Assembly (NCBI GenBank): GCA_037349105.1
Contig: JAYJMM010000119.1
Location: 5,839,001 to 5,903,000, forward strand
Reading direction: 5' to 3'
Length of the DNA stretch: 64,000 nt
Origin: Limnomonas spitsbergensis
Taxonomy: Eukaryota > Chlorophyta > Chlorophyceae > Chlamydomonadales
The translations under genes and the position numbers were made by a program. Of the stretch, positions 35,195 to 46,804 are shown piece after piece. The notes beneath the pieces were generated by a model that had not been told where the DNA came from, did not search any database, and was given only the letters and a program-made list of their open reading frames with translations. Position 1 is the stretch's first letter, and the number at the start of each line of letters is the position of its first letter.

Positions 35195-37168
35195 TAGGCT
35201 TTCTTTTCTCTGGCTGACCTAGTTTGAGGGGTTGCAGCGAGAACGAACGTTCCACAAGACCACAAGGGGTCAGGGAATGCAAAAAGTGGAATCCCGGGTG
35301 GGTTTGTGCGAGGCAGGGATGGGAGCAGTGGATGGGAGGTGGGATATGAGTCAATTTGGCGATATAATGAGTGACTTTCTATATAAGGCAATGATGGATT
35401 AAGAAACGGCGTTATGGCTTTTCAGTTGGGAGTGAAGTACCGTAGTCAACAGTCAGCCCCAGGTTTCGCGTGTCACGGATCCGAGGTGGGCCGTCAGCGT
35501 GGAGATCACTCTTCCAGTCTTCTGCCATGCTTCATATAAAGGAAGCCGCTGGAAAACGCCAGAATTATGTTGCAACCCTCCCACAACCAGCCCGGAACAC
35601 CGTTATTGGGGCAGCCTTCTGAAAGACCCCTGCGAAGACTTAAGTACTAAACGAATAGCTTCAAAAAATCGCAAGAGTGAGGCAATGCCATGCGCAGTTA
35701 CCGGTACATGCAGCCCTCAACTATTATTCAGTCCAACGGTAAATCCAGATTTCGGAATGGCTGGCAATCTTGTGGTTTCAGACATATTTTCAATGAAATC
35801 ATGCAGGTCGGCGCCGACGTGGACGAGCCTTTTCAGCAGAGCTCACAGGTGTCGTCAAGTTGCAACCGTGGCTTATAATGCAGTAGAAAGCGAGGGGTGG
35901 GCAAAGAAAAACTGGAAACACCCTATCCTCGAAAATACGAAAATGATTGAGCTTGACGAGAGCTAGCGTTTCATATCTGGTCTTAAAATGATTTTTGGCC
36001 GCTCGGCGAGCGGTGCCTGAGGGGCAGAGACCCAGACAATGAGCATTTCGTAGATTTCTGAAAAGCTTATTTTGCAAATAAGATCATAACCCCGAGAAGA
36101 CTGCATGCTATGAACATCTCACTGCATAGGGTAGGGCCAGGGCTTTCCAATGACCCCCTGTGCATGGTCATCGGGCAACGTTAAGTACCCGGTCAACGCA
36201 TGTCAAACTAGGAGAAGGGGGTACCAGCCCCTAAAAAAACGTTTGCTTTTTTTCTTGAAGCCGAGATACCCTCCCAAAAGTCCTGAGGTGCAACTACCAA
36301 GTCAAAAGGATGAGTTTTGGAGAATAAGGGGGGACTCTGGGTTGTTTTCTGCCCCCCCCTCGGTAGAAAGCATCAGTGATAGAGGGTGCTTTATAAATTA
36401 TACGTCACACAGACTGTCATGTAGGGCGGACTGTCAATACATGTGACTCAACAAAACTGATGAGACTAGGCCCTTATGTTGTCATGGACCAGTAATTGGG
36501 TCCATTTAATCATAAATTACAACGAAAAGCGTAGATACGGCGGAATACTGTTGACCCATCCAAGAGGTCCTCGTAGCATTATGCTCACTGAACGGCCTAG
36601 CATGATGCCACAACCTAGACTTCAGTGAACTGGCAGACAAAGAAAGCAAACAAAATCCTGTATCGAGCCATGTACAATCCTATTTGCACGCAAGATTCAG
36701 CAGAATCCGCCCTTGTGTGTAAGCATGCCTTCCAAACCAATAAGTTTCAAGACATGATTTATCCTAGAGGTCCCATCAAAATTCAGATGAATGATATAAA
36801 AGTCGATATCAGATAAACTGAGTTAGTAGTATACAGGTCTGAGAGTGCCGGGGGCAACAGGCATATGCAGGTACGTCCATGCGGCATGCACACCTCATGG
36901 AGGGGTCCGATGGAAGGCTACAGACAAACATCTGCAGACTCCAGGAATGTGCAATCTATCATAGCGCAAAACAAAGGCCGATAAGCCTATACTAACAGAC
37001 ATCAACGGGATGAGCAACCAGCAGCAAGTCATCAGCGCTCACATGGAGCTCATCACAAGCAGCCATGCGTGCACGTAGAGAGCATCCAGCTGACACCGCC
37101 GCCACACCTGGAAGAGCCGATAACAGCAGACAGACGAGGGCTAGCATGCCCAGAAGTGCCCCCAGCGC
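35195..37168. other. Intergenic stretch, no gene recognised
   Basis: Short open frames such as 35499-35966 (plus) and 36150-36446 (plus) lack splice context and recognisable motifs. The left part should contain the promoter of the minus-strand F-box/LRR gene, and the right part the 3' end of PYD1. Confidence 0.5.
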
Positions 37169-40100
37169 TCAGTTCGCAGCCATGCTGGAGCTCTGCTCCA
37201 CAAACTTGTCCCCACTCCACTCTGCGTCGTTGGCCACAACGCCCTTGGCGCGCTCCCTCTTGGCCTCTATGGCGGCGCGCTGCCGCACCACGAGGTCAGA
37301 GTGTGTCGTAATGTATGGCAGGCTGTGACCCTTGAACTCAGAGATGCTCTTGAAGTCGTGTTTCTGCAAAAACAGCAAGAATGCACAGACATACCGCAAG
37401 GGCGAGCAATGAGCATTTAGGGGCATGCATGCCAGTTGATATTCGTTTCTTTCTATATTCGTTTCTTCCTATTTTGTAAGTTTTCAAACAGCCATTAGGA
37501 TGACAATGCGGCCAAGCCCTCTTGAGCAGGGACCAGAAGTGAATCGTCACTGATATGGTGGTTAATGTGTGAGGATGTGTGAGGATGTCAGACATGAGTC
37601 AATTTCGGCCAAGGTACGAGAGGCACACAGCACATGCAACCTCAACAACCGACCTGCCTGGCGCTCACCTTGGAAATTAACCATTCCCACTCATAGCAGC
37701 ACACAGCGCTGCCTCCATGCCGTCTTCGGTTATTTTTAATATTCATCATATTTTTAATTAAATTGTACACAGAAAGAAAGAAGGTCCATAGCAGTCCCCT
37801 CACCCACTCCCACCTGCATGAACTGCTGCAGCCCTCCACACAGGCTGTGCACCACCTCGTAACCGTGGATCATGACACCTGTACACACCTGCAACAGGCA
37901 GAAATAAGTACAGCAGTAGTAGTTTGAAAATCGGTGTATGTCAGCATGGCTTACGTCACAAGTACACACCTGCAACATGCAAGAAAAACTCCATAACGTT
38001 GTGTACTCTAGTATGAAGAGTGCACCGTGCAGGGCGGGGGTATGCCGCGCCGTGGCTGCTGCTGGGCCTTGAACTTTCCTGCAAGCACTGGCCCCATGCA
38101 CGAATGCAAGCACTGGCCCCTTTGGATACTGGGGGGGGGGGGGAGGGGGGGATGGTCCAGTGGCACAACACTGGTGGCATCCATACCTGAAGGTTGAGGG
38201 ATCAAACTCGCCAAACGATCCTCTCCCCCCCGCCTAGATCGCCGGGTTTCATGATCCTGCCCCCCTCACATAGGAGGATGGCATGGCTGCACCATGGCCC
38301 AGGCTGTGCATGGTAGCTGGAATTGAGCTTAGCCATTCCCTGCCATCCCCATACAGCCGAGCATTCAGCAGGGCCCAGCGTATCTACGGTTCTAACCCAT
38401 TGTGCGATAGTCGTCAATCTAAGCAATGCAGCCGTAGCCCCTTCCGGGGAAATAATGAGTCATGTAAATATGATTGATTATAGCCGTATGGCTGGATATG
38501 AACCTCAACATAGCTGCAGATCCAGAAGACATCCATGAGACCCCCTCCCACTTACACCTGCACTATGTCCATGCCCAGCTGGATGAATTCTACTGTACCG
38601 GATCCGTTCTCGACAGATCCATGCCTTCATCCTAGAGATCCCAAGATCCAGACTCGACAGATCCATACCTTCACTCGAGAGATCCCCAGATCCAGTCTCG
38701 ACACATACATACCTTCATTCTAGAGATCCCCAGATCCAGTCTCGACACATCCATACCGTCCTCTAAGAGATCCCCAGATCCGGTCTCGACAGATCCATGT
38801 CTTTATCCTTGACCCCCCCCCTCTCCCACACACCTGCACGGTGTCTGCGCCCAGAAGGATGAACTCTGCTGCATCGGATCCGGTCTCCACACCCCCAATG
38901 CCGGACAAGGAGAGGTCTCGACCGGCGTGCTCGTTCTTGATCATCTGTGCATAGGTTTGGAGGTATGAATGTGAAGTTCTCGTTAAGGCCTAAATAAGCA
39001 GAACCTTAAAATGGATCTATTTTCTAATCAGTCCTATTTAAAAAAATAAAGTCCAACAGAGCATTACATTTGGTGCACGGAAAATGTGCCTGTAATCGTT
39101 ACAGGCACTAAATACGCTAGGACAGCGAGCGAAAACCAGTGACCCTCCTGCCTCCTTGGCTAGCAACCAACACACAACCACCGAGCTGTAGCGTGGGAAT
39201 GAACACCAATTGAATAACAGCTTCTGGATTATGAGCACTGAGCCCCCAAGGTCCTGACATAACAAAAAGTGCCAGCTATGTTCCTTCCAGAACAAGCCAT
39301 CAAGGAGGCATATGCACTTCAAAGGTCACCACTACACCCCTGCAAGCCAGTATTACTTTTGGCTGCAGCTACAGGTCAGATACAACCTGGCCCCTGCCCT
39401 GCCCTGCCCTGCCCTGCCCTGCCCTGCCCTGCCCTGCCCTGCCCTGTCCTGTCCTGTCCTGTCCTGTCCTGTCCTGTCCTGTCCTGTCCTGTCCTGTCCT
39501 GTCCTGTCCTGTCCTGTCCTGTCCTGTCCTGTCCTGTCCTGTCCTGTCCTGTCCTGTCCTGTCCTGTCCTGTCCTGTCCTGTCCTGTCCTGTCCTGTCCT
39601 GTCCTGCCCTGCCCTGCCCTGCCCTGCCCTGCCCTGCCCTGCCCTGCCCTGCCCTGCCCTGCCCTGCCCTGCCCTGCCCTGCCCTGCCCTGCCCTGCCCT
39701 GCCCTGCCCTGCCCTGCCCTGCCCTGCCCTGCCCTGCCCTGCCCTGCCCTGCCCTGCCCTGCCCTGCCCTGCCCTGCCCTGCCCTGCCCTGCCCTGCCCT
39801 GCCCTGCCCTGCCCTGCCCTGCCCTGCCCTGCCCTGCCCTGCCCTGTCCTGTCCTGTCCTGTCCTGTCCTGTCCTGTCCTGTCCTGTCCTGTCCTGTCCC
39901 TCAGCGGGTCCCAGGTATCCACCAAGCACCTGATTGAGGCCAAACCTCGGCCGGCCTTTAGACACAGGCCAAAGCAGAATAACTGCCGGAGTGCTATGGG
40001 GCCTCTCAGTCCGTAGTCCAGGATCCAGATCTGAATAGTGACCGAGCCGCACACAAAGATTCGCTCCTGTTCACCTGAGCAATGCTCATGACCTTGGCCA

Positions 40101-43100
40101 GCGCGATGGGCTTGACTGCGCGGTAGCTGTAGCCACCGGGCGTTGAGTAGCCTTCCACAGCTGGCTCAGGGCGCAGCGTGTCCAGATTCACACCCATCAC
40201 ACACTGGTGGGAGCAGGAGGCCGACAGGGTAGGTTTGGTAAATAACATGCACAGGCGGAGAATTAACATACAGGGTAGGGGAGAGGGAGAGGGTCTGTGG
40301 GTGCAACACAAATCACTCACAAACAAGGACAGGCTTTCGGTGGTTGCGTCAACTTTGTAACATACTAACAGCACAAACCCTAAACCCTAAACAGTAACAG
40401 CACAAACAAGCCCTCACCTGGATGGTGTTGATAGCCGCCACACCCTCACAACCCGCCAGCAGCGCCGCCTGGGCCGGCTTCGTGATGTCCGTTATGTTGG
40501 GCGTCATCTTGGCCCACACCGGCACCTTGGCCGCTGCATTGATCCAGCCGCACACCTCGGACAGGAGCTCGCAGTCCTGGCCCATGGCCATGCCCATCTG
40601 AGCAGGGCAGGGAGCATGCAGAGATCAAGGGGGGGGGGGAGCTCATCATTGCCTACCCGTGTCTATGTCTGTCTGAGCAGTGCGCGGGAATGCATGGAGC
40701 CAGACAGGACAACTTTGCTATGCACATGCCCCTGCCCAGGCAAGCAAGGCACGGGGTTTGTAGGGAGCGAAGTGGGACGGCACATCATTTCTGGTCCATG
40801 GAGCAAGGGGGGGGGCAGCAGCTCACAGTCCTGGTCCATGGCCATGCGCACCTGAGCAGGGCCCAAGGGAGGGAGGGAGGAAGTAGGGTGCGGGACAGAA
40901 AAATGTTCCGTTTCCATGGTGGTCTCATGCTGGCCAATGGCCAGACCCATTTCTGGGTGGTGCGCGTGGAATGCATGGAGCTAGGCGGTACAATGCCAGG
41001 CCTTGACGCGACAGGTGCGGGCGTCAACGAATGCGCAGGAAACCCAGCTTGTCAGGGTGCGTAACAAATTATACAGACTCCCTGGTCCATGGCCATCCCC
41101 CTTTGAGCGGGTGGCCAGGATCACAGGGGCTAGGCGAATCAAAAATAAGCAGGATCTTGTTAGTAAAATATGTCAGTTGTTGAGGATCTCCATTGTGACA
41201 GATCTTGGTTGTCACAGATCTCGGTTGTGAAGGATCTCCGTTGTGACAGATCTCGGTTGTAAAGTATCTTGGTTGTGACAGATCTCGGTTGTAAAGGATC
41301 TCCGTTGTTAAGGATCTCAGCTGTAAAGTATCTTGGTTGTGAAGAATCTCGGGTGTTAAGGGAGGACGCCAAACGAGAAGCAACATTCTAGACAGCACAT
41401 ATTTCCCGGCGCTGCGCGGAGAAGCACATGGCACCCATTCTTCATTCACCACAAGATTCCGGGGTGGACTGATGCAGGTGGCCTTCCCTGGCTTAAAAGC
41501 AGACAAGCTGGGATGATGGCCTCCAAGGGTTCTGGATTGAACCGGGATTGGGATCTTGATCATCAGAACCTGATCCTAAATGGACAATGATAACGATGAT
41601 GATGAGTCGATATCGCTAAATGGCCTGCCCTCTTCTGCCTCTGCACCTGACCCCATCTGACTGGACCTCCCCCTTCCCGCAGACCAAAGTTGTTGAGAGA
41701 GGAGATGATGATGATTATGTTTCATTCCGGCATCGGTCAGCCCCTCCGTGGCTTCCTCGCACCTTCCTCTCTGGCATTCCATGAGGGCAGCTGAAGTTGA
41801 TCTCAAAAGCGTCCACTCCAACGTCCTCACACCTAGCAGCCGGGCAGAACGCACACAGGGAAGTGTTAAACCCTAAATCCACACAACTGCCGCCAGGTGT
41901 AATGCACTGTATGATCCTTTGGGCATCCACCCCAGCTTGCTCACACCTTTGCTAGAGGCTTCTGCAGAGTTTTCTTTATTTGCTCCGCTCAAATAAGAGC
42001 CGTTGATTCCCTGGGAACACATGCGATCCCAATGGGGCAAATTGGGGAACAGAGAGCATCAGGGGAGCGTTGATTCCTTGGGAACACGTATGATCCCAAT
42101 GGGGTGAATTGGGGAACAGAGGGCATCAGGGGAGTGTTGATTCCTTGGGAACACGTATGATCCCAATGGGGTGAATTGGGGAACAGAGAGCATCAGGGGA
42201 GCGTTGATTCCTTGGGAACACGTATGATCCCAATGGGGTGAATTGGGGAACAGAGGGCATCAGGGGAGTGTTGATTCCTTGGGAACATGTATGATCCCAA
42301 TGGGGTGAATTGGGGAACAGAGGGCATCAGGGGAGTGTTGATTCCTTGGGAACACGTATAATCCCAATGGGGTGAATTGGGGAACAGAGGGCATCAGGGG
42401 AGTGTTGATTCCTTGGGAACACGTATAATCCCAATGGGGTGAATTGGGGAACAGAGGGCATCAGGGGAGTGTTGATTCCTTGGGAACACGTATGATCCCA
42501 ATGGGGTGAATTGGGGAACAGAGGGCATCAGGGGAGTGTTGATTCCTTGGGAACACGTATGATCCCAATGGGGTGAATTGGGGAACAGAGGGCATCAGGG
42601 GAGTGTTGATTCCTTGGGAACACGTATGATCCCAATGGGGTGAATTGGGGAACAGAGGGCATCAGGGGGCCCCCCTGCCACGTCACTCCACATGGATTGC
42701 CACAAAGATACAGTGCCATGCAACAGGAGGCCTAGGCGGAGCGTGCAGCCCGCGATGAAGTATTGCACTCTACGGGCCTGCGGAGAAACGCGTTCAGGGG
42801 GGCAGAGAGGAGGAAATGATCTGGGCTAGTGGCTCAGGTCCAGGCACCGCCAACAGGGGACAAATCCCGTGGCTGGTAACTTGCAAGCCAAAGCAAGGGA
42901 AGATCACAGCCCCTGATCCCGGCCTCCACAAAACCCATCCCTCATCTCTAATCAATACATTAGGGGATCTGCCCGACTACCCTGCCCAGACACTCTTTGA
43001 CACTCTTTGACCCTGCCATAATCTAACCCATATTCCCATCCCACACAATCCATTGGGAGATCTGCCCCGTCCCACTCACCGTTCGGTGCAGAAGATGAAG

Positions 43101-45202
43101 ATCCCTGGCCATTATAAAACCCATGCTTTCCTCAAAATCAATCCGTTAGGGGATCCGCCTCGTCCCACATACCTTCCAATGATCTCGTCCCACGAGTCCT
43201 TGTTGTACTCCTCCTGCAGAGGTAGAAGGCGGTTCAGTACAGGGATGCATCAGGAGCTTAAATTCAAATTCCTCCATGTAGCATCTTTTACTTGGACTTC
43301 ACAAGGTATGAAGCCGGCCGGTAAACCCTAGAAAACATGAGAAGCGAACACAAAAAACAGCCCGTGTGCGCATGTGGCCCTCATCATCGTTAATTTAGCA
43401 TCCAAGTTGCCTAGTTTAAATTCAAATTCAAAATCCTCAATTCCACATACAAGTTACCAACCTTTGCCGGTGATCGTGTCACGTTCACACAGGCTTGAAC
43501 CAGGATATCCTACACCAGGTCCTGCGGACCTGTTTTTTGGCCACCAAGTCTTACGGCCAAAATGTTTTTTGGCCATCCTCCCGTCCTCACCATGATTGAG
43601 GCAATGAGTACGCGATCTGGGTACTCCGTCTTGAGACGCTTGAGCTCGGCCAGCATCGTCTCAAACGGCCGGTCACTGATCAGCTCAAAGTTCTGAAACA
43701 CAATGCAGGTGCCAGGCGTCAACGCATACAAGTTTTGAACAGTGCTGTGCCATTGAGCCGTAATTCAGAATTTGAGTTGGCGATTATGGTCCCCTACTAG
43801 CAACAGTAGCTGAATTTCCCTTGCGGTGACTGAAGTTATGGTGACTGAAACGCAGCTACGTAATTCAGCAACCGTAAGGATCGTAACTGGCTAGACACTG
43901 GTTTTGAAATGGAGAGTCAGGGCCTCAGGGGGGTGAGTGGGGCAAGCGAGCAACACAGAGGTCAGCATCTTCACATCTGCATGTGCTATGTGGGGCCCAG
44001 TGGGCTGGATCAAGACCAAGCCTTTGCCGTTGCGGATATCGCCCAGCAGGATTGGATCACCTGACAATCTGTGGCAACAAACATCCTTCTATAATGCAGA
44101 GTACAAACAAAGGAATGCGTGCAGGAGGCTGGCGTGGTTTTGCGCACCTGCCATCCGAAAACCTTGCCGTTGGTGTCGCGGAGCTTGGCGTAGCGCGGCG
44201 TGACGTTCACCACTTTCTTGCTGTCGAGTGACAGGGTCTTGCAGATCACCCCGCCCCACCCCTCGTCGAAAGCCTGAGCATGCAGGTGAGTCAAGTATCC
44301 ATGAGGGTTTATTCACGGCCAGAACACACCCATGCCATAACTCGGTTAAGCCTATCAGCGCCATGGTTTGCCCTTGTTGGACAGGTAAAGGCATTGATTC
44401 ACTTTTTCCACGGCCAGATCACTCCGCTCCATTCTCCGTCGAAAGCCTGTGCATGCATTGAATGCCCATTCAGGCGAACCAATACACCTTATATCGAGCA
44501 TAGTCTTGCTGAGTCAACAAATGCATTAGCATGCAGGACTGCAGGGTCTTGCATATCACACCACCCCAACCCTCCACGAAGGCCTACCCATGCAGGGGAG
44601 TCATGTATCCATAAGGTTTATGTCATGGATGAATCAGAATAATTCAGGTCAGGTCACCCCATTCCTCAGCATAAGCCAGTCCACGAAGGCGAGTCATGCA
44701 TCAATTAGGGTTCTTTCATGGCCAGATCAGAGATAAGATAGGGCTTGATAAGGCAATCGCTGCAGCAAATTGCGTACGCACGATCATGTGTCTCACCTTC
44801 TTCATGACCACATAGTTGGTGCCGGGGGGTCCGCTGCGAAACACGAAACACACACAAAAAAATCTTCGTGGCATGGCTTGACATCCGAACGAAGAGGACT
44901 AGTCCTGGCGAAATACAGGGCAATACAGAGCATCTGAAGCTTGCTACGCACCTGCCAATGACAAAGGGGTTCGGCATGTGAAGTCCATTGACTGTGACCG
45001 ACAGATCGGGTCCGCTGGTGACGTGGCCGTTCTTGAGCTCGATCCAGGGCTCTGCGGGCTCGCTGCCATTCCCATTAGAGGATGCAGCGCATCTTTTGAG
45101 TAGGAGAGGTCTGCCAGCAACAAATTTCGAACGCTTAGAGGACGGGCACAGGCCGCGCCGGGTGTTGCTCATGCGCATTTGCGACTGTAGGTTGGCGTTC
45201 AT
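37169..45202 (-). CDS. PYD1: Dihydropyrimidine dehydrogenase (NADP+), plant type, 11 exons
   Basis: Exons on the minus strand: 45202-44952, 44833-44797, 44273-44148, 43692-43591, 43213-43173, 41832-41763, 40597-40418, 40203-40075, 38944-38834, 37888-37814, 37363-37169. All phases join, giving 438 aa, close to plant PYD1 (about 426). It catalyses the first, reductive step of uracil and thymine breakdown. Like the plant enzyme it keeps only the FMN-binding dihydroorotate-dehydrogenase-like barrel and lacks the N-terminal FAD/FeS part of animal DPYD. Recognisable segments in order are LSVTVNGLHMPNPFVIG, SGPPGTNYVVMKKAFDEGWG, NVTPRYAKL, NFELISDRPFETML, INFSCPHGMPER (containing the catalytic-type Cys), VPVWAKMTPNITDI, LRPEPAVEGYSTPGGYSY, LSLSGIGGVETG and TVQVCTGVMIHGY. 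The first roughly 50 residues are Ser/Arg/Lys-rich and fit a plastid transit peptide. Introns are unusually full of repeats. Confidence 0.95.
37950..37985 (-). repeat. Decayed copy of the 5' edge of PYD1 exon 10
   Basis: TACACACCTGCAACATGCA at about 37963 matches the exon 10 acceptor edge TACACACCTGCAACAGGCA at about 37882. The exon-like part next to it still translates to VCTCDVSHADI, beside the real VCTGVMIHGY. Confidence 0.6.
38140..38225 (+). repeat. tRNA-like Pol III box pair, possible SINE head
   Basis: TGGTCCAGTGGC resembles an A box, and GGATCAAACTC about 45 bp later resembles a B box. No full cloverleaf can be drawn. Further downstream, CAGCAGGGCCCAG and GTTCTAA (about 38370-38395) recur in the same order at about 45840-45870, which hints at a dispersed element. 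Confidence 0.3.
38550..38607 (-). repeat. Decayed copy of the 3' edge of PYD1 exon 9
   Basis: The order CACCTGCAC..GTC..GCCCAG..GGATGAA.TCT.CTG reads the same as the donor edge of the real exon 9 at 38831-38885, including the donor position and the GGATCCG that follows. The copy sits about 275 bp further into the intron. Confidence 0.75.
38608..38815. repeat. 44-bp minisatellite, about 4.7 copies
   Basis: TCTCGACA-type starts fall at 38608, 38652, 38696, 38740 and 38784, exactly 44 bp apart, each followed by GAGATCCCCAGATCC. It lies in the PYD1 intron between the exon 9 edge copy and the real exon 9. Confidence 0.95.
39396..39900 (+). repeat. Pentanucleotide array (GCCCT)n/(GTCCT)n, 101 units
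   Basis: An uninterrupted 5-bp array in the PYD1 intron between exons 8 and 9. It has four homogeneous blocks: 10 GCCCT units (39396-39445), 32 GTCCT (39446-39605), 48 GCCCT (39606-39845), then 10 GTCCT and a final GTCCC (39846-39900). It is stop-free in several frames on both strands, but this is a product of the low complexity. There is a marked strand asymmetry (almost no A or purine-rich complement), so the DNA could form structured or triplex states. Confidence 0.97.
39925..39988 (+). repeat. Dispersed repeat family A, short partial copy
   Basis: GATTGAGGCCAAACCTCGGC, CGGCCTTTAGACACAGGCC and AAAGCAGAAT follow the family core immediately after the pentanucleotide array. Confidence 0.5.
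40600..41110 (-). repeat. Three decayed copies of the 5' edge of PYD1 exon 7
   Basis: The real exon 7 begins MGMAMGQDCELL on the minus strand. Further into the same intron, MAMDQDCELL (about 40815-40852, with a CTCAG acceptor-like end), MGLAIGQ (about 40930-40955) and MAMDQG (about 41075-41095) appear at about 120-250 bp spacings. Shared flanks such as TGCATGGAGC (plus strand, about 40692 and 40973) show that exon edge and intron were duplicated together. Confidence 0.75.
41165..41365. repeat. About 17-bp minisatellite in a PYD1 intron
   Basis: Imperfect units of the kind GATCTCGGTTGTGACA and GATCTCCGTTGTAAAG follow one another about eleven times. Confidence 0.85.
42001..42667. repeat. 67-bp minisatellite, ten copies, in a PYD1 intron
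   Basis: GTTGATTCC recurs every 67 bp from 42001-42002 to 42604. Each unit contains TTGGGAACACGTATGATCCC and GAATTGGGGAACAGAGGGC. Copies are about 95% alike; only the first is more diverged, and the last ends abruptly in GGGGGCCCCCC. Confidence 0.97.
42925..43172. repeat. Roughly 95-bp imperfect triplication beside PYD1 exon 5
   Basis: Three diverged units share AAAACCCAT or TAACCCAT, then CATTAGGGGATCTGCCCG, CATTGGGAGATCTGCCCCG or CGTTAGGGGATCCGCCTCG. The last unit runs into the donor site of exon 5. Confidence 0.7.
43740..43900 (-). mobile_element. hAT-like MITE, copy 2 (161 bp), with a perfect 8-bp target duplication
   Basis: The left end is CAGTGCTGTGCC and the right end GGCTAGACACTG (minus strand CAGTGTCTAGCC), an imperfect terminal inverted repeat. 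The flanks GTTTTGAA at 43732-43739 and 43901-43908 are identical, giving a clean 8-bp target duplication. Internally, GCTGAATTACGTAGCTG and CAGTCACCG..A on the minus strand match copy 1 at 13632-13822. It sits in the PYD1 intron between exons 3 and 4. Confidence 0.92.
44280..44735 (-). repeat. Three decayed copies of the 5' edge of PYD1 exon 3
   Basis: On the plus strand the real edge reads AGGGTCTTGCAGATCACC..TCGTCGAAAGCCTGAGCATGCAG. Copies follow at about 44398-44455 (CCAGATCACTCCGCTCC, CGTCGAAAGCCTGTGCATG), 44541-44600 (AGGGTCTTGCATATCACACC, CCACGAAGGCCTACCCATGC) and 44650-44735 (GTCAGGTCACCCCATTCC, CCACGAAGGC). Each also carries the intron tail (AGTCA.GTATCCAT.AGG or CATGGCCAGATCA). Unit length is roughly 145 bp. 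Confidence 0.85.
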
Positions 45203-46804
45203 TTCAAAATAGTCGTTGCTGCTGTTCGAATTAAATGTATCTTGTAAAGCTGACTAGTTGCTCCACTTGATTTGCCCTGGCCTGGCACTGGCTTCTCCTG
45301 ATCTGCACCATACCAGCACATGGTATCCACACTAAAATGAAGCTGCTGGGTGGGGAGGTGATCACGGGAGGTGATCAGTTGATGCCAGGTCATGCTGGTC
45401 ATCAGGGGTCATGAGCCCTGGCCTGAAACTCTCCAAGATGTCCAAGCATCTAGAGATGCAGTCTGTAACATATGCCTTATGCCTCGCCTTATGCCTTATG
45501 CCTTTTAGCATAATCTCTCTTAAAAACTCACGCGTGCAAGGTAGCATTAGCCATTTGCAACATAAACGGGAGCAGCAGTGAAGTGGGACTCATAAATAAA
45601 GCCTAGGAGGTCTGGCACAGCTCTTGATCATCTTACCAGCACTGGTGGTACCAAACGAACTTCAGCCCAGCCGTCATTTCCATGGAGATCCCTTACAGCC
45701 GCTGAAACAAGGCAAGTTCCCTTTCTCCATCGATCTAGGCTGTCAATTTTCAGCTGGGCATGCACTTTTTAGCGGTGGAGCTAAGCTTGCATACATAGTG
45801 CCATGTATGTCCCTACCAGCCTCACTTGTCTCAGCGCTCAGCAGGGCCCAGTGGCTATGCACCGTTCTAAATAAATACGGTACTACTATGGGGCAGCCAT
45901 GTTTCTCATGAATTGAGGTCATGGTCCACTTGGATGCTGTGGCCATGATCTCAGTGAGCTGGTATGTGGTTAGACATAAACTGCAAGATAACCGTGTGGG
46001 ACATCCGCTCCTATGGAACTAAACCATGCTTACCATGGCCCACAGTTACGGTAAAGGTACCGATACTTGAACTACGTTTACAGTAAAGGTACGGGGACTT
46101 GAACTACCTTTTTCGTATTACGTCTGGCATTGCTATGAGGAGTTTGAGCAGATGAGTGGTTACCCAATGTCCCCCTTTTGCCGTAAATGCTAGTGGCTGG
46201 CCCGAAGCAGCTGATCGGGTAGTGCCTCCAGAAGGGCTGGGAATCTACGAAGCTTGCTCTGTCTGATGCTTAAAAGATACCCTGAGCTCTCTGGCTGGAA
46301 CAAAAGTTTGGGACATCCGAAAGCATGAAATACTAAAATAGTGTTTAGGAGTCCCGCGACTTGACTTAAATGACATTGATATGATTTAAGACGAGCATGC
46401 TAGATATGTTGAAGTGCGGATATGCATGCTCAGCAAGCGATAAAAAAGACAAGTGAACAATCCTTGCCCCCACAAAGTGCTACCTCCGGCTAGATGGAGA
46501 GAAACAGAGCTATTATTCCTACACTTGAAACATGCTCAAGGTATTAACGAGGCATCCATGCCTCATCCTTGCAAGCATGTATCATCCTAATGCAGTAAAA
46601 CATTGACATGAGGGCACGCAAATTTTAATAACCCTCAAATTGAGTTTATGTTGTCCCATACCTGCACTTGCCATGTATCTTCAGCTCTTCACTCCTTAAG
46701 TTGTTAAATATAAAATATAAGGTCACCTTGCATGCATCTCGTCCTATCTACATCCCGCTCATCCAGAGAGCCCACTTTCTGCCTTCATCCTATCTTCACG
46801 CTAC
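45203..46804. other. Intergenic stretch upstream of PYD1, no gene recognised
   Basis: Should hold the PYD1 promoter. It contains a two-unit 33-bp repeat (GTAAAGGTAC..ACTTGAACTAC, 46045-46111), short GCCTTATG repeats near 45475-45505, and a fragment resembling the element at about 38330-38400. No exon-like segment was found. Confidence 0.5.

Noticed and set aside
35499..35966. 155-codon plus-strand frame as a gene
   Set aside because: No recognisable domain, no splice context and unremarkable composition.
39269..40054. Open frames of 220-234 codons reading PALPC/PVLSC or GRAGQ/DRTGQ repeats
   Set aside because: Pure translation of the 5-bp array, which is stop-free in several frames; the region is an intron of PYD1.
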